From assembly GCA_033439255.1 (NCBI GenBank), contig CM065886.1, forward strand, positions 1,798,001-1,862,000: a DNA stretch of 64,000 bases, given 5' to 3'. How positions within the stretch are numbered: the first letter of the stretch is position 1; the number at the start of each line of letters is the position of its first letter. Positions 58,449 through 64,000 of this stretch are shown here, piece by piece. This stretch comes from Hericium rajendrae. Lineage: Eukaryota > Basidiomycota > Agaricomycetes > Russulales > Hericiaceae. A program made the translations under genes and the position numbers. The notes beneath the pieces were generated by a model. That model did not search any database and was not told where the DNA came from. It was given only the letters and a program-made list of their open reading frames with translations.

Positions 58449-59349
58449 GCTATTGATCACGTGATTGGCCATTAGCTTTGTTCAACAATACAATGTTTGA
58501 CATTGATCATATATTCAATCTTGAATCTTGTTTGATTAGACATACAACTAGACTACTACTATAATTGTAGATATTACAAGTATCTATATTCTAAGTATAT
58601 ATAATAGTGTATATCATATATCAAGCTGAGTAGAATAAGATATGACAAGTGTGTACTATATAACACACAAGATTATATATAAAATAAGGTGCTAAGATAT
58701 ATGACATAGCAGAAAATGTAGAGTTATCAGAGGTAGGAGCTGAACTACTCATGATTAGATTAGATTAAATAGTGTTTTTTTATATGCTTAAAGTGATGTT
58801 TGCACAATTGATGCTCTCATGCATTTGTATGAGTTTTTTGTTACTCTGGACCTTCATGCTAGTCGACAGGCAATTTTATCAGAAAGTAGTTGCCATATTT
58901 GGTCACTAATTTCTGCCAGTATACAAAATATGATTTGAAAGTGAGAATTCAATTTTAATAGTATTTAATGCATGTAAAATAGAAAAATACTGACTAGATT
59001 ATACATTGAAGAGATATAAGCTCTATTAAAAAAACTAGTATGAGTTATGTTATTTTTTGTAAAAGTCAGAAAAAAAAATCCAAATATAGAAATTAAATTC
59101 TGCCTTTGGTGCTAGCAGCAATGCATACAAATCAATAGAAGGTGCACAGGTTAACAGGAAATGTATGAGGTAGTAGGAGCATATATAAGTTTGCTGTAAT
59201 GCTCCTGGGTTGATACACGTGTAAGTAGATCAACAAAGGTATACATAGGTCAAAAAATGTGAGCCAAGAGTGCATATATGAGTTGGTGTAGTGTATATCA
59301 TCTGAAAATTTGAAATTTCACATAGCCCAGTGTTGATCTATATGTCCTA
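58449..59349. other. AT-rich non-coding interior of E3
   Basis: No gene or clear repeat seen; abundant TATATA-type words. Confidence 0.5.
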
Positions 59350-62300
59350 TCATAGTACTAGCTTGAAGTAGACAGACATAGCGAAAAGGCATGATATGCA
59401 CCATGCTCGAGATGCATCCAGCACGGTTGGTGGTTCACTGTGCGTACACACTGGCAATGGGGTCTGTAGTGTGGTGGCATGTCCTGTTGTGGGCAGGGGC
59501 TCGCTCTGATGAGTTGCAGGCACATTTATCACATCAGGCAGAGTGTCAGCTGGCACGTCGTGCAGGGCTTGCTCTGCGACGGTTGGTGACATGTGGTCTG
59601 GAGGCAGTTGGTCGGCCTCTGGGACAGTATGGTCTGTCGTGGGGGTATCTTTCAGTGCAGCATTGTCCCCGTCAATGGCGACCCACTCCTCTGGAGCACG
59701 ACCGTCAAAAAGTTCAATTAGCCAATCATCCGTGGGCATGTCAGTCATCGGCAGCAGTGCAACGTCATCTCAAACGACATTGCACTCGACAGTGATCGAG
59801 TGCTTGCAGGGCCAATATACTACTATTCCTTTGCTCTTGCTGCTGTAGCTGACGAACTTCCCTTTGTCGGCACATTCGTCAAGCTTCGGTCAGTTCTCAA
59901 TGCAAACCCAGATGGGGCATTCCCATTCATGCAGGTCCAACAGGTCTGGTTTCTTGCTGAATGCCCATTCATATCGGGTTTGGTTGCCAGTGATCTTTCC
60001 TCTGGTGCAGTTCCAAAGCCACATGGCATGTTGCATCACAGTGGCCCAGAGGAATTTAGGGAGTCCCACGGCCAATAGCATTGCGAGCATGCATGTGACG
60101 CTCATGCAGAAAAAAAAGTTCTGTGGCACCATTCTGTGAAGACGAGTCATGGACTGTCTTTTCATGATGTGTGCCTTGCTTCACGAGATGATCTTCGAAT
60201 GCGAGGCTGGTGTACTTGCCACCTTGGTCAGAACAGAAAGTCTGTATTACAGAGACCCTCCAATGAACTTGGACAAATTTCTCGTAGTTCACATATTTGT
60301 CGAAAGCTTCGCTCTTGTGCTGGAGGAATGAGATGAGGACCTCATAGGTTGTATCGTCCAATAATGTCATAGCATACCAATGTCCAGCAAGGGATGCAAT
60401 GTGAGCAGGGCCGAATAAATCAGATGATACAAGTTTGCCATAGATTGTCGATCGAGGCCACGTGCATTCTTTTGGAAATGGCACATGCTGGATTTTTGCT
60501 TGGACACAAGCTCGGCAGAGTTCCATCTCCTGGATCAGATCATCGAGATTAATGCCAGTGATCATGCCATGCTTGATTAGAGACTTTGCAGCATCAATTG
60601 ACATATAGCCTAGCTGGTGATGAAGGTCAGCAGTGGACAGCATGAGATTGGCACTATGGTCATCGACGGCCACAATGGAAGCTAGCACATGTGCGAGTGC
60701 ATCTGCAGGACTAGTAAATTTGTAGAGGTTGTTGTCACGCAGGATGCATGTGATGGTTTGTCCGGCGGGACTGCAAATCTGGCAATGTCCATCACAGAAC
60801 ATTGTCAAAAAGCCCAATGCATTAATGCGGCTGATTGAAATCAGGGTAAACACTATGCTCAGCGTGTACAGTACTGTACCATTTCGATCGTAAGCTCATG
60901 TCACAGGTCACAGGGACCCTTGAGCTATGCCTAATCACCACTTTGTCACTAGTCACAAGGTCTGATGAGCCTCATCGATATCTGTGACCAAATTTTGATT
61001 GTAATTAAATTAAAATCAAAATTTTCTCGATGTAATGCAAGACCTTTGTGGAGGGCTAAAATCATCTCATTACATGTTCAAGCTGTCTGAGCATTCACAA
61101 CAAGATAATATGAGATGTCTCCAAGCATATGAGCCTGCAAATCCCCAAAAACATAAGGGATGAGTGAGCCTATTTTATTTTGGTCATGGGTCACAGCCCG
61201 TTGTGAGCCTAAGAGACCAAATGAGCCTACTAAGTTCTCAGTCACAGCTCAACCCCCATGAGCCTATGATCGAAATGGTACAGTACATCCTTCAGGGTGA
61301 TCCTGGTGACTGTGTCATCATTTGAGAAGGTAATAATTACATCACCGCAGCCTGTCACGAAGAAGACATGCTTGTCAGCGGTGATGATCGGTTTAGGTGC
61401 AATCTGATGGAAGTTCAAGAATTCTGATCAGAAAGAGGAGTAGTGGTGACTGGTGCTGATGTTGATGCATTGCATCAGCGCTGAGTCGGGAACCGTGGCA
61501 GCTAGTGCTGAGAAAGCAAAATGAGTCTCGAGGGTGGCAGCCACATTTGCTGTACCTTTCCCATTGCTGTCCTTGTCTTTCCTGCTGCTCTTGCCCTTCC
61601 TATCAGATCCCTGCCTCTTCTTTCTGCCTCCTTTCTGCCAGCAATTAGTGGTGCTGTGAAAATGGTGTCTGCAGTTTGAGCACTTGACATTGTTCTTCGT
61701 GCCAGAGCTACTGCCATTGCTGTTGCCACACATGCCTTGGCTAGTGCCACATTTCTTTGGATCGGATCCCACGATGAGCACTGTATCAACCTTGTTGAGC
61801 CGGGCCTTGATTGCATGATGATCAAATTCCTCATTGACATGAGAAATGATGGTCATTGGCAGGATGATCTTTCAGTGATACAAGCAGCTGAGAGCATTGC
61901 TGAGAGGACAGGATTGTAGTCAGTGAGGAGCAAGGATAAAATTATGGCAGTGAAATTGGTGTCAATTAGTTTAGCCCCCATGCCTGCTAATTCTTCCTTC
62001 ATGCAAAGCAACAAATTGAAGTGCTCATGGACGTCGCTGCTGGGTTGACAACGTGTCTCCTGGAGCCATCACCGGAGATCGATTTGGACCATTTTGGTCT
62101 TGCCCTTGTATTCATTACAAGTATGGCAGACCATACTTTGTGTGCACGATCGAGATCTTGCATGCATGAAAGGAGTGATTTGATGATTGTCAAGAAGATC
62201 TGTTGTTTGATGGTGTATTCCTGTTGGAGCCACTTGTCCCACTTTTCTTTGTAATCATCCAGTTGCTTGGTCATCGGATTGACATTCTTTTTGTCTTTAT

Positions 62301-62490
62301 CGAGTGATATCAATGGTTCCTTTGGTTCCTTGGCAGTGCCTCTCAGATGGTGCATCAAACCTTTTACTCCGATCATGGTCACAATGCAGGTTTTGTACGT
62401 CACCCAGTTCGAGCCATTGGCTGTGAGCTTCGGGACAGTGCAAAGGTTGAATGAGTTGTTGAGCAACATTGATTCAGAACCAGGGCCCAT
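59350..62490 (-). pseudogene. Ty1/copia gag-integrase relic, reverse transcriptase missing
   Basis: On minus from MGPGSESMLLNN (62490): a gag domain (KWDKWLQQEYTIKQQIF), a zinc knuckle CSNCRHHFHSTTNC (CX2CX4HX4C) near 61670, a GAG-pre-integrase region (HHQLGYMSIDAAKSL ... CRACVQAKI) near 60610-60500, and an integrase core with SSDLFGP (Asp), TFCSDQGGKYTS (Asp) and NGATE (Glu). The integrase C-terminus runs to about 59400. Frameshifts (near 62120, 61430 and 60120) and a TA-type MITE at 60874-61283 break it. No reverse transcriptase or RNase H follows, and no LTRs were recognised, so it is a truncated relic inside E3. Confidence 0.9.
60874..61283. mobile_element. 410-bp MITE with CTGTACCATTTCGATCG ends, TA duplication
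   Basis: Same ends as the element at 55480-55629, TA on both sides (60872-60873, 61284-61285). It interrupts the copia relic between VTRITLKDV and FTLISISRINAL. Confidence 0.93.
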
Positions 62491-63183
62491 AACCTCTTAG
62501 AAGAACCAGGGTATGGGAGGTATCTAAAATGATACTGAGCAGTCAGGACTCAGTAATAGAAGAATTCACTGCATTGATTATGTACCTAGAATGATACCGA
62601 GCAGTCAGGACTGCCCATGGAGTAAGTACATTAATAATCAATGAAAGAAGCATAGATCACATACCTCAGTGATAGAAGAATTCACTGAGGTAAACATCCT
62701 GCAAACTTGTGCCTACATCAACAGCACGAGGGGCTGAAAGCAACTGTACAGTAGTGTACATAATCGATCTGGGCTCCAGGCCTGAAACATCTAATCTAAA
62801 GGTAAGGAACGAGATAAGATGAAAATCACACTTAGTGTGCTTTGGTAATGGGCATTTGCCCCAATCTCAACAAAGGTACAGGCAAGTGACACACCTGCAC
62901 ATGGCAACACACAATGTGTGTATATAGTTGTGCTGACTGACATGCTCACATTCAGCTGTAGCCATCTCTGAGCTGTCACTGGCCCATCCACAAGGTATAT
63001 CGAGATGTGGTGAACCAGCATAGGGTGTGGCCAGTGAACATGAAGCACAGTGGGCTGGCATGAGGTGTAGCAGGCATGCACGAGGCACTGGCCCCAGCAC
63101 AATGCTACATGCCAAGTATAAGGCATGAGGTACAGGTACATGACATGCCTACACAGGTGTACTAACTGATGTGCTTGTGCATA
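62491..63183. other. no confident gene
   Basis: Short repeats such as GAGCAGTCAGGACT (about 62537 and 62600) and GATAGAAGAATTCACTG (about 62557 and 62665); otherwise nothing recognised. Confidence 0.45.
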
Positions 63184-63685
63184 CATCAGGAACCCTTACA
63201 ACTTTCTGACTGCATCAGTAAACCAGCATTTGTCTGAATGGTGTCTGACTTTGTCTAATCTGATCTGATTCTGTCTGATTCTGTCTGGTCCAGATGATCA
63301 GACAATCAGACCAATTAGATGGGTCCCTATCGTCAAGTGCCTTTCAGACATTTTTGTCTGATGTCAGACTGAAGTCTGAGTCTATCTGGGCTCTATATAA
63401 TAATAATCTATATGTAATTCCATCCATATGTGGGTCAGAAGTTTAGACATTTTAGACAACTGTCAGACAGTCAGACAGTCAGACATTTCCCCTTTTCCTG
63501 ATGTGTCTGATTCTATCTGATTCTAATCTGAGTCTAATCTGATTGAATCTGATTGAATCTGACTGAATCTGACTGAATCTGATTGATCTGTAATCTTTTT
63601 ACAGATAAATCAGATTTCAATCAGATTTTATCAGATTCAATCAGATTAAAATCAGACCATCAGAAAGTTGTAAGGGTTCCTGATG
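63184..63685. mobile_element. fold-back MITE M12 (sister of M10) carrying a nested element
   Basis: CATCAGGAACCCTTACAAC ends, TA duplication (63182-63183, 63686-63687). Without the nested 63213-63503 element it aligns closely with M10. Confidence 0.94.
63213..63503. mobile_element. nested CATCAG element M13 inside M12
   Basis: Left end CATCAGTAAACCAGC, right end CCCCTTTTCCTGATG, flanked by TG (63211-63212, 63504-63505). M10 at 49722-49723 shows the empty site. Only the outer six bases clearly match the rest of the family. Confidence 0.88.
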
Positions 63686-64000
63686 TAGCTATGACCATTT
63701 ATCAGCCATACATATGCTAGCATGTGTAGCATTTGAGCTCATGCATAAGACATCAGAGGCAGAGCATGGTGTGTCTGATCTATGTGTGAGGTAATTTATA
63801 TACCTTCATTAATAATAAAAAAAGGAATCGTTTTGCCATGCACAGCATTGGCCCTCTTCCCCCAAGTATCTATTAGTTAGAGATTACAAACTTATCTATC
63901 TGACAATAAATGTCTTTACTTAAATGTAAAAGTTTGATCAGATATTTGCCTGTTAAGATTGCTTTCAGGTGGATCAGGTCAATCAGGAGCTGTCAGTAGG

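Larger units (their letters stand above)
56808..63866 (-). mobile_element. E3: satellite-bearing element, reverse orientation
   Basis: Begins with the reversed hairpin (ACGATTCCTTAGAATCGT from 56809) and ends GGCCCTCTTCCCCCAAG, the reverse complement of the E start. It contains a forward tRNA-like segment, a ~160-bp repeat array (57000-57520), two AGACCTTGT palindromes, a truncated copia element and nested MITEs near its 5' end. The interior differs much from E1/E2. Confidence 0.78.
50062..64000. mobile_element. fold-back MITE M11 (~580-bp type), split in three by E2 and E3
   Basis: Parts 50062-50404, 56746-56807 and 63867 to the window's end align in order with M1/M7 (reverse orientation equivalence). 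E2 and E3 fill the two gaps. The left flank is TT (50060-50061); the right end is beyond 64000. Only about 540 bp in total are MITE sequence. Confidence 0.9.

Overview
The window looks like a transposon-dense accessory region from an Agaricomycete-type basidiomycete (Fungi, Basidiomycota). The reasons are many short introns (about 45-62 bp, GT-AG with occasional GC-AG), CTAAC-like branch points close to the acceptor, Plavaka-, MULE-, pogo- and copia-type elements typical of such fungi, and 2-oxoglutarate-oxygenase genes embedded among them. I cannot name the species. No prokaryotic, organellar or rRNA features were seen. All calls come from reading and translating the sequence; no database search was possible.

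Layout. 0-9.3 kb: a possible small minus-strand gene, an apparently intact 7-exon hypothetical gene (849-2703) with a fold-back MITE in intron 1, a decayed pogo-like DDE transposase (3202-5565), and a many-exon minus-strand gene with a TET/JBP-like 2OG-Fe(II) oxygenase signature whose exon is split by a MITE (5805-9254). 9.3-21.2 kb: relics of host genes (clathrin heavy chain, RNA polymerase II RPB1 in two places), a long inverted repeat, an intact 651-aa hypothetical gene (15016-17077) and a MULE with recognisable ends and a 9-bp target duplication (17210-20470). 21.6-26.6 kb: two plus-strand multi-exon genes, one with tandemly duplicated 33-nt exons and one JmjC/cupin-like. 26.1-33.8 kb: a long inverted duplication that includes the 3' end of the JmjC-like gene, flanking an APH-type kinase pseudogene.

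33.8-49.6 kb: the centrepiece, a Plavaka-type (CMC superfamily) DNA transposon of 15,779 bp. It has 25-bp perfect terminal inverted repeats starting CATCAG, a 2-bp TT target duplication, subterminal repeat arrays and two divergent genes (an accessory gene on minus, the Plavaka transposase on plus). It landed in the second copy of the JmjC-like gene, and the first copy, 7 kb upstream, preserves the empty site. Removing later insertions (four MITEs, a solo LTR and a 5.4-kb satellite-bearing element that itself carries a MITE) leaves an original element of roughly 8.7 kb.

49.6-64 kb: the rest of the duplicated JmjC-like fragment, then one MITE (starting 50062) split by two large satellite-bearing elements (E2, E3) in opposite orientation. 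E3 contains a truncated copia element. The MITE's right end lies beyond the window.

The unifying pattern is a swarm of fold-back MITEs that share CATCAG...CTGATG ends and 2-bp target duplications with the Plavaka element. Several insertions can be dated relative to others, and five have a paralogous empty site inside this window. Other recurring signals are short perfect palindromes with a CGGCCG core, pol-III-like tRNA-derived segments next to a terminal hairpin in the E elements, and a roughly 158-bp tandem repeat.
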